Below, piece by piece: positions 19,100 to 28,489 of a stretch of 64,000 nt of DNA. The notes beneath the pieces were generated by a model, which had not been told where the DNA came from, made no database searches, and saw only the letters and a program-made list of their open reading frames with translations. This stretch comes from Streptomyces sp. RKND-216. Its GTDB lineage: Bacteria; Actinomycetota; Actinomycetes; Streptomycetales; Streptomycetaceae. The stretch covers positions 3,812,001-3,876,000 of the forward strand of contig NZ_SSBQ01000002.1 of assembly GCF_004795255.1 (NCBI RefSeq). The letters are read 5' to 3'. Positions within the stretch are counted from its first letter, which is position 1. Every line of letters starts with the position of its first letter. Position numbers and translations under genes: made by a program.

Positions 19100-19381
19100 A
19101 TGAACCGCAGTGAGCTGGTGGCCGCTCTGGCCGATCGTGCCGAGGTGACCCGCAAGGACGCCGACGCCGTTCTGGCCGCTCTGGCCGAGGTGACCGGCGA
19201 GGTCGTCTCCAAGGGCGACGAGAAGGTCACCATCCCCGGCTTCCTCACCTTCGAGCGCACGCACCGCGCCGCCCGCCAGGCGCGCAACCCGCAGACCGGT
19301 GAGCCGATCCAGATTCCGGCCGGGTACAGCGTCAAGGTGTCGGCCGGCTCCAAGCTGAAGGAAGCCGCCAAGGGCAAGTAA
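19100..19381 (+). CDS. hup: DNA-binding protein HU (HupA-like)
   Basis: A 93-residue HU protein of the short class, without the long Lys/Ala tail of the other actinobacterial HU (HupS). It opens MNRSELVAALADRAEVTRKDADAVL and has the DNA-bending arm NPQTGEPIQIPAGYSVK with the intercalating Pro. HU compacts and bends the nucleoid. The 271-base upstream region has no gene and should hold the promoter. A very strong terminator follows 19 bases after the stop. Confidence 0.96.
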   Translation: MNRSELVAALADRAEVTRKDADAVLAALAEVTGEVVSKGDEKVTIPGFLTFERTHRAARQARNPQTGEPIQIPAGYSVKVSAGSKLKEAAKGK

Positions 19382-19400
19382 GGGCTGATGCCCTCCGAGT

Positions 19401-19439
19401 ACGAGGGGCGGCCACCCTCCCAGGGTGGCCGCCCCTCGT
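19401..19439. terminator. Bidirectional terminator between hup and murA
   Basis: A perfect inverted repeat with 18-base arms (19401-19418 and 19422-19439) and a 3-base loop, between two convergent genes. Confidence 0.9.
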
Positions 19440-19488
19440 CGCGTCCGAAGCGCCGGCGGCCTGCCTGCCGTCCGGCGCGGGTGCGCCC

Positions 19489-20814
19489 CTATGGGCGCTC
19501 GACGTTGGCGCCGAGTTCGGCGAGCTTCTCCATGAAGTTCTCGTAGCCGCGGTTGATCAGGTCGATGCCGTGTACGCGCGACGTGCCCTGCGCGGCCAGT
19601 GCCGCGATGAGGTACGAGAACCCGCCCCGGAGGTCCGGGATGACCAGGTCGGAACCCTGGAGCTTCGTCGGCCCGGACACGACCGCGGAGTGGAGGAAGT
19701 TGCGCTGCCCGAAGCGGCACGGCATGCCGCCCAGGCACTCGCGGTAGAGCTGGATGTGCGCGCCCATCTGGTTCAGGGCCTCCGTGAAGCCCAGCCGCGA
19801 CTCGTACACCGTCTCGTGCACGATCGACAGCCCGGATGCCTGGGTGAGCGCCACGACCAGCGGCTGCTGCCAGTCGGTCTGGAAGCCCGGGTGGACGTCC
19901 GTCTCCAGCGCGATGGCCTTCAGCGGGCCGCCGGGGTGCCAGAAGCGGATGCCCTCGTCGCCGATCTCGAAGGCGCCGCCGACCTTGCGGTAGGTGTTGA
20001 GGAACGTCATCATCTCGCGCTGCCGGGCGCCGTGGACGTAGACGCTTCCCTCGGTGGCGAGCGCGGCGCTCGCCCAGGACGCGGCCTCCAGCCGGTCCGG
20101 GAGGGCCCGGTGGGTGTAGCCGTCCAGCCGGTCGACGCCGGTGATGCGGATGGTGCGGTCGGTGTCGACGGAGATGATCGCGCCCATCTTCTGCAGCACG
20201 CAGATGAGGTCTTCGATCTCCGGCTCGACCGCCGCGTTGGAGAGTTCGGTCACCCCCTCCGCCAGCACCGCGGTGAGCAGCACCTGTTCGGTGGACCCGA
20301 CCGACGGGTACGGCAGGCTGATCTTGCAGCCGCGCAGTCGCTGCGGCGCCTCCAGGTACTGGCCGTCGGCGCGCTTCTCGATGGTCGCGCCGAACTCGCG
20401 CAGCACGTCGAAGTGGAAGTTCACCGGGCGGCCGCCGATGTCGCAGCCGCCGAGGCCCGGGATGAAGGCGTGGCCGAGGCGGTGCAGCAGCGGGCCGCAG
20501 AAGAGGATCGGGATGCGGGAGGAGCCGGCGTGCGCGTCGATGTCGCCCACGTCGGCGCTCTCCACCCGCGAGGGGTCCATCACGAGTTCGCCCGGCTCCT
20601 CGCCCGCGCCCACGGTGACGCCGTGCAGCTGCAGCAGGCCGCGCACCACCCGCACGTCGCGGATGTCGGGCACGTTGCGCAGGCGGCTCGGGCCGCTGCC
20701 GAGCAGCGCCGCGACCATGGCCTTGGGCACGAGGTTCTTCGCGCCGCGGACACGGATCTCGCCCTCCAGCGGGCTACCGCCGTGGACGAGCAGGACATCT
20801 TCGGTGCCGGACAT
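19489..20814 (-). CDS. murA: UDP-N-acetylglucosamine 1-carboxyvinyltransferase MurA
   Basis: A 441-residue enolpyruvyl transferase, the first committed step of peptidoglycan synthesis (UDP-GlcNAc plus phosphoenolpyruvate). The N-terminal Lys-Asn pair (GAKNLVPKAM), the active-site loop GGCDIGGRPVNFH with the fosfomycin-reactive Cys, and the C-terminal PDLRGGFSYLIAALAAQG are all present. The Cys means the enzyme should be fosfomycin-sensitive, unlike the Asp variant of mycobacteria. The start ATG at 20814 (MSGTEDVLLVHGG) is chosen over an upstream in-frame ATG because the fold begins there. Confidence 0.96.
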   Translation of the reverse strand: MSGTEDVLLVHGGSPLEGEIRVRGAKNLVPKAMVAALLGSGPSRLRNVPDIRDVRVVRGLLQLHGVTVGAGEEPGELVMDPSRVESADVGDIDAHAGSSRIPILFCGPLLHRLGHAFIPGLGGCDIGGRPVNFHFDVLREFGATIEKRADGQYLEAPQRLRGCKISLPYPSVGSTEQVLLTAVLAEGVTELSNAAVEPEIEDLICVLQKMGAIISVDTDRTIRITGVDRLDGYTHRALPDRLEAASWASAALATEGSVYVHGARQREMMTFLNTYRKVGGAFEIGDEGIRFWHPGGPLKAIALETDVHPGFQTDWQQPLVVALTQASGLSIVHETVYESRLGFTEALNQMGAHIQLYRECLGGMPCRFGQRNFLHSAVVSGPTKLQGSDLVIPDLRGGFSYLIAALAAQGTSRVHGIDLINRGYENFMEKLAELGANVERP

Positions 20815-21074
20815 GGAGCTCCGCGTTTCGAACGGGGTTTCAGGGGACAGCACTCAAGACTAATGGCCCACAGGCCGCTTTCCGTACGCCCTGTGCGGGC
20901 CCGCGTGCTTCCGGAACCTTTTCTTCCGGTGCGGGAGATGCCCGGACCACCGGCCGGCGCAGGTCCCCGGCCACCGCGTGCCCACGGGGGTGACCGGCGG
21001 TTTCGCGCCTTTCGGGGGGCCGGAGTGCGGCCGGAAGGTATCCCTGTCGGTGCCACGAGTGGGATCATTGCGGC

Positions 21075-21839
21075 ATGACCGAGGTGTCCTCCCTCACCGG
21101 GCGGCTGCTGGTCGCCACCCCGGTGCTGTCCGACCCGAACTTCGACCGCGCCGTCGTGCTGCTCCTCGACCACGACGAGGAGGGCTCGCTGGGCGTGGTC
21201 CTGAACCGCCCGACGCCCGTGGACGTCGACGACATCCTGGAGGGCTGGGGCGATCTCGCGGGCGCCCCCGGGGTGGTGTTCCAAGGAGGGCCGGTGTCGC
21301 TGGACGCGGCGCTGGGGCTGGCCGTGGTCCCCACGGGCAACGGCGACCACGGCCCGAACGGCCCCCTCACCGGCGCGGCCGGTCCCCGCACGGGCCCGGA
21401 GAGGCCGGTCCTCGACGGGGCGCCGGACGCCGCGGGGGGAGCGGACCCCGCGCCCGGAGCGGACCTCGCGGGCGACGCGGCGGCCGAGGCCGCGGACGTG
21501 CTGGGCGGCGTCACCGGCCCGGACGCCCCGCGCGGCCCCGGGGACGGCCCGCTGGGATTCCGCCGCGTCTTCGGCGCGATCGGCCTGGTCGACCTGGACG
21601 CGCCGCCCGAGCTGCTGGCGGCCGAACTCGGCTCGCTGCGCATCTTCGCCGGGTACGCCGGCTGGGGCGCGGGCCAGCTCGAGGACGAGCTCGCCGAAGG
21701 CGCCTGGTACGTCGTGGAGTCCGAGCCGGGCGACGTGTCCTCGCCCGCCCCCGAGGGTCTGTGGCGTTCCGTACTGCGGAGGCAGCGCAGCGAACTGGCC
21801 ATGGTCGCGACGTACCCGGACGACGCCTCGCTGAATTAG
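21075..21839 (+). CDS. YqgE/AlgH-family protein with a large internal insertion
   Basis: A 254-residue member of the UPF0301 (YqgE/AlgH) family, whose function is not settled. The conserved start (GRLLVATPVLSDPNFDRAVV, then LGVVLNRPT and FQGGPVS) and end (LRIFAGYAGWGAGQLEDEL, AWYVVE) are intact. Between about residues 86 and 156 lies a Gly/Pro/Ala/Asp-rich stretch that the family normally lacks; ordinary members have about 185-190 residues. The stretch keeps codon bias and looks like a disordered loop. The gene is divergent from murA. Confidence 0.9.
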   Translation: MTEVSSLTGRLLVATPVLSDPNFDRAVVLLLDHDEEGSLGVVLNRPTPVDVDDILEGWGDLAGAPGVVFQGGPVSLDAALGLAVVPTGNGDHGPNGPLTGAAGPRTGPERPVLDGAPDAAGGADPAPGADLAGDAAAEAADVLGGVTGPDAPRGPGDGPLGFRRVFGAIGLVDLDAPPELLAAELGSLRIFAGYAGWGAGQLEDELAEGAWYVVESEPGDVSSPAPEGLWRSVLRRQRSELAMVATYPDDASLN

Positions 21840-21850
21840 GCTTGGGTCAC

Positions 21851-22147
21851 ATGAGCACTCTCGAGCCCGAGCGCGGGACCGGTACCGGCACTCTCGTCGA
21901 GCCGACCCCGCAGACATCGCACGGTGACGGCGACCATGAGCGGTTCGCCCACTACGTCCAGAAGGACAAGATCATGGCCAGCGCGCTCGACGGGACGCCC
22001 GTCGTCGCGCTCTGCGGCAAGGTCTGGGTGCCGGGTCGCGACCCGAAGAAGTACCCGGTGTGCCCCATGTGCAAGGAGATCTACGAGACCATGGGTGCCG
22101 GCGGCAAGAACGGCAAGGACGGCGACGGCAAGGGCGGCAAGAAGTAG
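21851..22147 (+). CDS. DUF3039 small zinc-binding-type protein
   Basis: A 98-residue protein of a family found only in actinobacteria. It has a Cys knuckle layout, LCGKVWVPGRDPKKYPVCPMCKE, that suggests a single zinc ion bound by CG and CPMC, followed by a Gly/Lys-rich tail (GGKNGKDGDGKGGKK). Starts 11 bases after the YqgE stop, so it is probably cotranscribed. Function unknown. Confidence 0.88.
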   Translation: MSTLEPERGTGTGTLVEPTPQTSHGDGDHERFAHYVQKDKIMASALDGTPVVALCGKVWVPGRDPKKYPVCPMCKEIYETMGAGGKNGKDGDGKGGKK

Positions 22148-22193
22148 CGCCCGCCGCGGCGCACACCTGACGCCGCACACCGCGCAGGGCTCA

Positions 22194-22249
22194 CACGGCG
22201 CGCTCCGCCGGGCTCCCTCTCGAACGAGGGCCCGGCGGGGCGCGCCGTG
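22194..22249 (+). terminator. Long terminator hairpin after the DUF3039 gene
   Basis: The stretch 22194-22212 pairs with 22231-22249 (19 bases with one G-T), and the stem continues after a two-base bulge (22215-22219 with 22226-22230) to a 6-base loop. It lies in the 330-base gap before the sugar importer, a gap that also holds the DasR-like site. Confidence 0.85.
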
Positions 22250-22344
22250 CTGTGCGCGGCGGCCACCCGTGCCCGCCCGGCGTCCCGCGCCGCCCGCGCC
22301 CGCTGCTCCGTGCTCCGGCCGTTCCCGCCGCTGGGCCGCAGCCG

Positions 22345-22360
22345 ATTGGTCGAGACCTCT
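22345..22360 (+). promoter_or_regulatory. DasR-like site (dre) before the importer/hexosaminidase operon
   Basis: ATTGGTCGAGACCTCT matches the published DasR consensus ACTGGTCTAGACCACT at 14 of 16 positions when T is allowed at position 2. It lies 118 bases before the binding-protein start, in the only long gap of the operon. The same kind of site occurs before the chitinase at 3783-3814. DasR is released by phosphorylated glucosamine, so both would be induced by N-acetylglucosamine metabolism. Confidence 0.8.
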
Positions 22361-22477
22361 TGTGGGCCGCGACGGTCGGCTCTAGCCTCCTGCCCGGCTC
22401 GGTTGTGCAGTGCGAAACGTGCATTGCGCATGTTGCAACGCTGTGTCGTTCGTCGTCGACCCGCCAGGGGGCACGCC

Positions 22478-23791
22478 ATGAGACCGTCCGCACTCCGACT
22501 CCTCTCCCGGACGGCCGCCGTCCTCGGTCTGGCCGCCGCCCTGGCCCTCACCGGCTGCGCGCCGTCCACCTCGTCCGGCGGCGCGGAGCAGGGCGGCGAC
22601 GACCGGACGGGCACGCTGCGCGTCTGGCTGTTCCGCGAGGTCGACAACGCGCCGAAGCAGCGGATCGTCGACGACGTCGTCGCCGGATTCGAGAAGCAGC
22701 ACGGCGGCGTGACCGTCGACGTGCAGTACATCCCCGTCGACAGCCGCGCGGAGAAGATGAAGGGCGCCCTGAACGCCCCCTCCTCCGCTCCCGACGTCGT
22801 CGAGTTCGGCAACACCGACACCGCAGGCCTGGTCGAGAACGGCGCCCTCCTCGACGTCACCGACGCCTTCGAAGGGTGGGGCGAGGCCGCGGACACCGAT
22901 CCCACCGCACGGCAGTCGGTCACCGTCCAGGGCCGCGTGTACGGCGCTCCGCTGTTCGTCGGCGTCCGCGCCCTGTACTACCGCACGGACGTGTTCGACG
23001 ACCTCGGACTCGAACCGCCCGCCACCCTCGACGAACTCGCCGACACCGCACGACGGATACGGCAGGAGCGCCCGCAGATGTACGGCATCGCCGTCGGCGG
23101 CTCGTACACCTACGGCGCCCTGCCCTTCGTCTGGGCGCACGGCGGCGAGGTCGCCGAGAAGCGCGGCGGCGCGTGGACGGCGACGATCGACGACCCGGCC
23201 GCACGCAAGGGCGTCACCGCGTACACCGACCTCTTCGGCCCCGGCAACTGCCCGCCCGCCACCTGCGCGCAGATGGGCGGCAACGACACGGTCGAAGCCT
23301 TCGCCAACGGCAAGGCCGGCATGGTGATCGGCGGCGACTTCAACCGCGAGGCCGTCGGGAACAGCGAGGTCGCCGGCAGCTACGACGTGGTGCCGCTGCC
23401 CGGTGTCCGGGAGGGCGAGATCGCGCCCGCCTTCGCCGGCGGCAACAATCTCGGCGTCATGCGCGGCACCGGCCACCGCGGTCTGGCCGTCGACCTGATG
23501 CGGCGGCTGGCGGGCAAGGAGACGCAGGAGCGGCTGTTCGCCGAGATGGGCTTCCTGCCGACCTTCACCGACACCCGGCAGCAGGTCGCCGCCGAGGAGC
23601 CGTTCGTCGAGCCCTTCGTGCGGACGCTGGACGCCGGCGCGAAGTTCGTGCCCGCCACGCCCGCGTGGTCGGCGATTGATGCGAGCCAGGTGCTGCCCAC
23701 CATGTTCCAGCGTGTCGTCAGCGGCAAGCAGGACGTGCCCGGGGCCACCGGGGCCGCCGCGCGCACGATGGACGAGGCCTTCGCGCGGTGA
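22478..23791 (+). CDS. Lipoprotein sugar-binding protein of an ABC importer
   Basis: A 437-residue extracellular solute-binding protein (family 1). A signal peptide ends in the lipobox LTGC, so the mature protein is lipid-anchored. It has the family features GTLRVWLFREVDNAPKQRIVDDVVAGFEK, VEFGNTD, and FANGKAGMVIGGDFN near the hinge. It should capture an oligosaccharide and hand it to the two permeases. With a GH20 enzyme in the same operon and a DasR-like site in front, N,N'-diacetylchitobiose or a similar GlcNAc sugar is the likely ligand, inferred rather than seen. The operon is a paralogue of the das importer of Streptomyces; no ATPase gene is present, so a shared MsiK-type ATPase is expected. 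Confidence 0.9.
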   Translation: MRPSALRLLSRTAAVLGLAAALALTGCAPSTSSGGAEQGGDDRTGTLRVWLFREVDNAPKQRIVDDVVAGFEKQHGGVTVDVQYIPVDSRAEKMKGALNAPSSAPDVVEFGNTDTAGLVENGALLDVTDAFEGWGEAADTDPTARQSVTVQGRVYGAPLFVGVRALYYRTDVFDDLGLEPPATLDELADTARRIRQERPQMYGIAVGGSYTYGALPFVWAHGGEVAEKRGGAWTATIDDPAARKGVTAYTDLFGPGNCPPATCAQMGGNDTVEAFANGKAGMVIGGDFNREAVGNSEVAGSYDVVPLPGVREGEIAPAFAGGNNLGVMRGTGHRGLAVDLMRRLAGKETQERLFAEMGFLPTFTDTRQQVAAEEPFVEPFVRTLDAGAKFVPATPAWSAIDASQVLPTMFQRVVSGKQDVPGATGAAARTMDEAFAR

Positions 23792-24690
23792 GCGCCCCGG
23801 CCGTCGCCGCGCGCCGCGGGGGCGGGTGGACGCCCTGGCTCTACCTCGCCCCCGCGCTGCTGGTGATCGCGGCGCTGCTCGCGTACCCGATCTACCAGCT
23901 CGGCCTGATCTCCCTCTACGAGTACACCCAGGCCCAGGTCAGCGGCGGGCAGCCGACCACGTTCCAGGGCCTGGGCAACTACGCCGAGCTGGCGCGCGAC
24001 CCGAAGTTCTGGGACGTGCTGCTGGTCACCGTCGGCTTCGCCGCCGTCTGCGTCCTCGGCACCCTGGCCGTCGGCTGCGCGCTGGCCGTCCTGCTGACCC
24101 GGGTGCGGGCGGTGCCGCGGCTGGCGCTGATGCTGGCCTCGCTCGGCGCCTGGGCGACCCCGGCCATCACCGGGTCCACCGTCTGGGTGTTCCTCTTCCA
24201 CCCCGACTTCGGCCCGGTCAACCGGGTGTTCGGACTGAGCGACTTCTCCTGGACGTACGGCCGGTGGAGCGCCTTCCTCCTGGTGCTCCTGGAGGTCGTG
24301 TGGTGTTCGTTCCCGCTCGTGATGGTGACGGTCTACGCCGGAATCCGCGCCATTCCCGCAGAGGTGCTGGAGGCCGCCGCGCTCGACGGCGCGCGGGCAC
24401 CGCGGATCTGGCGTAGCGTCATGGCGCCGATGCTGCGGCCGCTGCTGGTTGTGGTGACCATCCAGTCGATCATCTGGGACTTCAAGATATTCACGCAGAT
24501 CTATGTGATGACCGGCGGCGGGGGCGTCGCCGGCCAGAATCTCGTGCTCAACGTGTACGCCTACCAGAAGGCGTTCGCGTCCGCCCGCTACGGCCTGGGT
24601 TCCGCGATCGGCATCGTGATGCTGCTGATCCTGCTGGGCGTCACGCTCGTCTATCTGCGCGTGCTGCGCCGCCGGGGTGAGGACCTGTGA
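23788..24690 (+). CDS. ABC sugar permease, MalF type
   Basis: A 300-residue membrane protein with six predicted helices and the cytoplasmic EAA loop EVLEAAALDGARAPRIWRSV, where the ATPase docks. GTG start overlaps the binding-protein stop by four bases, giving translational coupling. It forms the import channel with the next gene. Confidence 0.92.
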   Translation: MSAPAVAARRGGGWTPWLYLAPALLVIAALLAYPIYQLGLISLYEYTQAQVSGGQPTTFQGLGNYAELARDPKFWDVLLVTVGFAAVCVLGTLAVGCALAVLLTRVRAVPRLALMLASLGAWATPAITGSTVWVFLFHPDFGPVNRVFGLSDFSWTYGRWSAFLLVLLEVVWCSFPLVMVTVYAGIRAIPAEVLEAAALDGARAPRIWRSVMAPMLRPLLVVVTIQSIIWDFKIFTQIYVMTGGGGVAGQNLVLNVYAYQKAFASARYGLGSAIGIVMLLILLGVTLVYLRVLRRRGEDL

Positions 24691-25616
24691 CGACCACACC
24701 GACCACGAGGACCGCACAGGCCGCGAAGGTGCCGGTCCAGCGAAACGCGCCGACCCGACCGACCGCGTCCCGCGCCGTACGCCTGCCGCGATTTCGGCGC
24801 CCCTGGCGGCTGCTTGCCGAGACCGGGGCGCTCGTGACCGCACTGGTGGTCGCCTTTCCCCTCTACTGGATGGTGCTCTCCGCGTTCAAGCCGCAGGCCG
24901 AGGTGCAGTCCGACCGGCCCGTGCCGTGGACGACGAGCCCCGCCCTGGACAGTTTCCAACGGGTCTTCACCCAGCAGGATTTCGGCCGCTACTTCCTCAA
25001 CAGCCTGCTGGTCGCCGGGACCGTCGTGGTCGCCTCCGCGCTCATCGCGTTTCTCGCAGCCACCGCGGTCGCCCGATTCCGGTTCCGTTTCCGCACCACT
25101 GTGCTGATCATGTTCCTCACCGCGCAGATGGTCCCGATCGAGGCGCTCACCATTCCCGTGTTCTTCCTGATGCGGGACGTCGGCGCGCTCAACTCGCTGA
25201 TCTCCCTGATCCTTCCGCACCTCGCCTTCTCCCTGCCGTTCGCAGTGTGGATGCTGCGTGGATTCGTCAAAGCCGTTCCCGCGTCCCTGGAGGAGCAGGC
25301 GTACCTCGACGGCGCGAGCCGCAGCCGTTTCCTGTGGCAGATCCTCTTTCCGCTGGTGCTCCCCGGGCTGGTGGCCACCAGCGTGTTCTCCTTCATCTCC
25401 ACCTGGAACGACTTCCTGTTCGCCAAGTCGTTCCTCATCAGCGCTACCGAGAACTCCACCCTCCCGATGGCACTGCTGGTCTTCTTCGACACCGAAACCC
25501 CCGACTGGGGAGGCGTGATGGCCGCCTCCACCGTGATGACCGTGCCCGTGCTGGTCTTCTTCGTCGCCGTACAGCGCCGCCTGGTCTCGGGCCTCGGCGG
25601 CGCCGTGAAGGACTGA
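24687..25616 (+). CDS. ABC sugar permease, MalG type
   Basis: A 309-residue permease with a cytoplasmic, basic N-terminal tail of about 45 residues and six helices. The EAA loop reads ASLEEQAYLDGASRSRFLWQI. It overlaps the previous permease by four bases (GTGA). It partners the MalF-type subunit; the ATPase is not in this operon. Confidence 0.92.
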   Translation: MTTTPTTRTAQAAKVPVQRNAPTRPTASRAVRLPRFRRPWRLLAETGALVTALVVAFPLYWMVLSAFKPQAEVQSDRPVPWTTSPALDSFQRVFTQQDFGRYFLNSLLVAGTVVVASALIAFLAATAVARFRFRFRTTVLIMFLTAQMVPIEALTIPVFFLMRDVGALNSLISLILPHLAFSLPFAVWMLRGFVKAVPASLEEQAYLDGASRSRFLWQILFPLVLPGLVATSVFSFISTWNDFLFAKSFLISATENSTLPMALLVFFDTETPDWGGVMAASTVMTVPVLVFFVAVQRRLVSGLGGAVKD

Positions 25617-25622
25617 TGCCCC

Positions 25623-27281
25623 GTGCCGGACGAGCCCCGGCTGATCCCTGCCCCGCGTGTCCTGGAAGCCGTCGGCGGCGGCCCGTTCACGTTCACCGGC
25701 ACCACCGCCGTCGAGGCGGGGCCGGGCACCGCCGGCGCGGCCCGGCTGCTGCGCTCCGCCCTGGGCGCCGCCACAGGGCTGCCGCTCCCGCCCCGCCGCA
25801 GCGGGGACGAGGGCCCGTACGTCGCGCTGGCCGTGGACGACGACGGCTTCGCCGCCGGGCCCGGCCTGGAGGCATACCGGCTGGACGTCGACGCGGGCGG
25901 TGTGCGGATCACGGGCGGCGGAGTGGTGGGCGTCCACCACGGGGTGCAGACCCTGCGGCAACTCCTGCCCCCCGCCGCCTACCGGCGCGCCCCGGTCCGC
26001 AGCGGCCCGTGGACCGTGCCGCCCGTGCATGTGGAGGACGCGCCCCGCTTCCGCTGGCGCGGCCACCTCCTGGACGTGGCACGGCACTTCCAGCCCAAGG
26101 ACGACGTGCTTCGCTGTCTGGATCTGCTCGCCCTGCACAAGCTCAACGTGCTGCACCTGCACCTGACCGACGACCAGGGCTGGCGTCTGCAGATCCGCCG
26201 CCACCCCCGGCTCACCGAGGTCGGCGCCTGGCGGCCCCGCACCCGCCTCGGCCACCGTGCCTCCCCGCTGTGGGACGAGCGCCCGCACGGCGGCTTCTAC
26301 ACCCACGACGACATCCGCGAGATCGTCGCGTACGCCGCCGAGCGCCACATCACCGTCGTCCCCGAGATCGACGTCCCGGGCCACTCCCAGGCCGCCGTCG
26401 CCGCCCACCCCGAACTCGGCAACGCCGACGCCGTCGACACCGCGGCTCTCGGCGTCTGGACGGACTGGGGCGTCAGCCCGCACGTGCTCGCGCCCACCGA
26501 CCGCACGCTGCGCTTCTACGAAGAGGTGCTGGAGGAGGTCCTGGAACTCTTCCCCTCGCCCTGGATCCACGTCGGCGGTGACGAGGTCCCCACCGGCGAG
26601 TGGCGTGCCTCGCCCGCCGCCCAGGACCGCATCCGCACGGAAGGCCTCTCCGGCGAACCCGCCCTGCACGCTTGGTTCGTGAGCCACTTCGCACGCCACC
26701 TGGCGGCACGCGGCCGCCGTGCGGTCGGCTGGGACGAGATCCTCGACGCCGGAGCCGGCCGCCTCCCGCCCGACGCCGTCGTCTCCTCTTGGCGCGGCTA
26801 CGCGGGCGGCATCGCCGCAGCCGAGGCCGGACACGACGTGGTGATGTGCCCCGAGCAGCAGGTGTACCTCGACCACCGCCAGCACCCGGGCGAGGTCGAG
26901 CCGGTGCCGCTCGGCTACGTCCGCACCCTGGAGGACGTCTACCGCTTCGAACCCGTGCCGCCGCGACTGGCCGGAACGCCCGCGGCGGCCCGGGTGCTGG
27001 GCGCCCAGGCGAACATGTGGACCGAGGCTGCGGAGACCCGGCAGCGCGTCGACTACCAGACCCACCCCCGGCTCGCGGCCTTCGCCGAGGTCGTGTGGTC
27101 CGACCTCCCGCCGCCCGCTGCACGGCTGTTCGACGACTTCCGCGACCGGCTGGAGGGCGCGCACCTGGCCCGTCTCGACGCCCTCGGCGTCGACTACCGG
27201 CCGCCCGCCGGCCCCCGGCCGTGGCAGCGTCGTCCCGGGGTGCTCGGACGCCCGATCGAGGGACCACCCCCGATCGTGTGA
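25623..27281 (+). CDS. Cytoplasmic beta-N-acetylhexosaminidase, GH20
   Basis: A 552-residue glycosidase that removes terminal N-acetylglucosamine from chitobiose and related sugars. Residues about 5-135 are the GH20b domain and the barrel follows, with HLHLTDDQGWRLQI, PEIDVPGHSQA and the catalytic pair Asp320-Glu321 in HVGGDEVP (Asp orients the acetamido group, Glu is the acid). There is no signal peptide, so it works inside the cell on sugars brought in by the preceding importer. It starts at GTG 25623 only 6 bases after the permease stop. The product would be GlcNAc. Confidence 0.95.
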   Translation: MPDEPRLIPAPRVLEAVGGGPFTFTGTTAVEAGPGTAGAARLLRSALGAATGLPLPPRRSGDEGPYVALAVDDDGFAAGPGLEAYRLDVDAGGVRITGGGVVGVHHGVQTLRQLLPPAAYRRAPVRSGPWTVPPVHVEDAPRFRWRGHLLDVARHFQPKDDVLRCLDLLALHKLNVLHLHLTDDQGWRLQIRRHPRLTEVGAWRPRTRLGHRASPLWDERPHGGFYTHDDIREIVAYAAERHITVVPEIDVPGHSQAAVAAHPELGNADAVDTAALGVWTDWGVSPHVLAPTDRTLRFYEEVLEEVLELFPSPWIHVGGDEVPTGEWRASPAAQDRIRTEGLSGEPALHAWFVSHFARHLAARGRRAVGWDEILDAGAGRLPPDAVVSSWRGYAGGIAAAEAGHDVVMCPEQQVYLDHRQHPGEVEPVPLGYVRTLEDVYRFEPVPPRLAGTPAAARVLGAQANMWTEAAETRQRVDYQTHPRLAAFAEVVWSDLPPPAARLFDDFRDRLEGAHLARLDALGVDYRPPAGPRPWQRRPGVLGRPIEGPPPIV

Positions 27282-27553
27282 GGCGTGCGCGAGCGGCCCC
27301 CGTACCCGGGCGCGGACTGCCACCGTGAAGGCGTGAACGCGACGAACGGCATCCGTCCCGGCATGCGGAACGCAACCGAACGTACCGCCGGAACCGCCGC
27401 GATCCGGTCTTGAGGAAGGGGATCGGCACAGCTCTCCCCTTGTGGACCCTCGCAGCGGCAGTCGAGTGAGATGTGCCAGAGTTGCCACGTCCGGGCTGTG
27501 AGCACGTACCGTACGGCAGGGCAGCCGGGACGGCCGGGGAAGGGGCAGCTGGA

Positions 27554-28489
27554 TTGAGCACGCACGCACCGCATGCACCACAGGCGGCGCAGTCCGCTGC
27601 GCAGCCGGGCGCGCCGGTCACCCTGCCGGCCACGCTCGACGAAGCGGTCGCCGCGCTCACCGCCGTACCCGCGGCCGTGCCCGTCGCCGGCGGCACCGAC
27701 CTGATGGCCGCCGTGAACTCCGGCCGGCTGCGCCCCGCCGCCCTCGTCGGCCTGGCGCGGATCAGCGAGATCCGCGGCTGGGAGTACCAGGACGGCCACG
27801 CCCTCCTCGGAGCCGGACTCACCCTCGCCCGCATGGGCCGCCCCGACTTCGCCGCGCTCATCCCCGCGCTCGCCGCCGCCGCGCGCGCGGCCGGCCCGCC
27901 GCAGATCCGCAACGTCGGCACGCTCGGCGGCAACATCGTCAGCGCCGCCCCCACCGGCGATACCCTGCCCGTGCTCGCCGCCCTGGAGGCGGCGGTGCTG
28001 GTCGCCGGGCCGGGGGAGGGCGGCGTCGTGCGGCGGGAGATCCCCGTCGGCCACCTGCTCTCCGGCAGGGAGATGCTCCGCCCCGGCGAGATCGTCGGCT
28101 ATGTCCGGGTGCCCCTGCTGCACGCCCCCCAGACCTTCCTCAAGGCCACCGGCCGCACCGGCCCCGGCCGTGCCCTGGCCTCCGCCTCGGTCGTGCTCGA
28201 CCCGGCGCGGCGCGGGGTGCGCTGCGCCGTCGGTGCCGTCGCCCCGATGCCGCTGCGGCCGCTGGAGGCCGAACGCTGGGTCGCCTCGCTCATCGACTGG
28301 GACGGCGACCGCGGCCTGGCCCCGGAGGCGCTGCACGCGTTCGGGGAGTACGTGGCCATGGCGTGCATCCCCGACCCGTCGCCTCCGGAGGACGGCGGGG
28401 AGACCCCCGTACTTCCGGCCGCCGCCCTGCACCTGCGGCGCACCGTGGCGGCGCTGGCCCGCCGAGGACTCGGGAGGGCGCTGGCATGA
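27554..28489 (+). CDS. FAD-binding subunit of a xanthine dehydrogenase-family complex
   Basis: A 311-residue medium subunit (CoxM/CutM type). After an Ala/Pro/Gln-rich leader of about 25 residues come the flavin motifs VAGGTDLMAAVNSG and QIRNVGTLGGNIVSAAPTGD, both canonical. It would pass electrons from the iron-sulfur subunit to FAD. The start is uncertain: TTG 27554 has a purine-rich site (GGGGAAGGGGCAGCTGG), while the frame is open to an earlier GTG. The stop overlaps the start of the next gene by four bases (ATGA). The three subunits follow the order FAD, Fe-S, Mo. Confidence 0.9.
   Translation: MSTHAPHAPQAAQSAAQPGAPVTLPATLDEAVAALTAVPAAVPVAGGTDLMAAVNSGRLRPAALVGLARISEIRGWEYQDGHALLGAGLTLARMGRPDFAALIPALAAAARAAGPPQIRNVGTLGGNIVSAAPTGDTLPVLAALEAAVLVAGPGEGGVVRREIPVGHLLSGREMLRPGEIVGYVRVPLLHAPQTFLKATGRTGPGRALASASVVLDPARRGVRCAVGAVAPMPLRPLEAERWVASLIDWDGDRGLAPEALHAFGEYVAMACIPDPSPPEDGGETPVLPAAALHLRRTVAALARRGLGRALA

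Noticed and set aside
22382..23476. Antisense frame under the sugar-binding lipoprotein
   Set aside because: No domain or start; the plus strand has a lipobox signal and clear binding-protein features.
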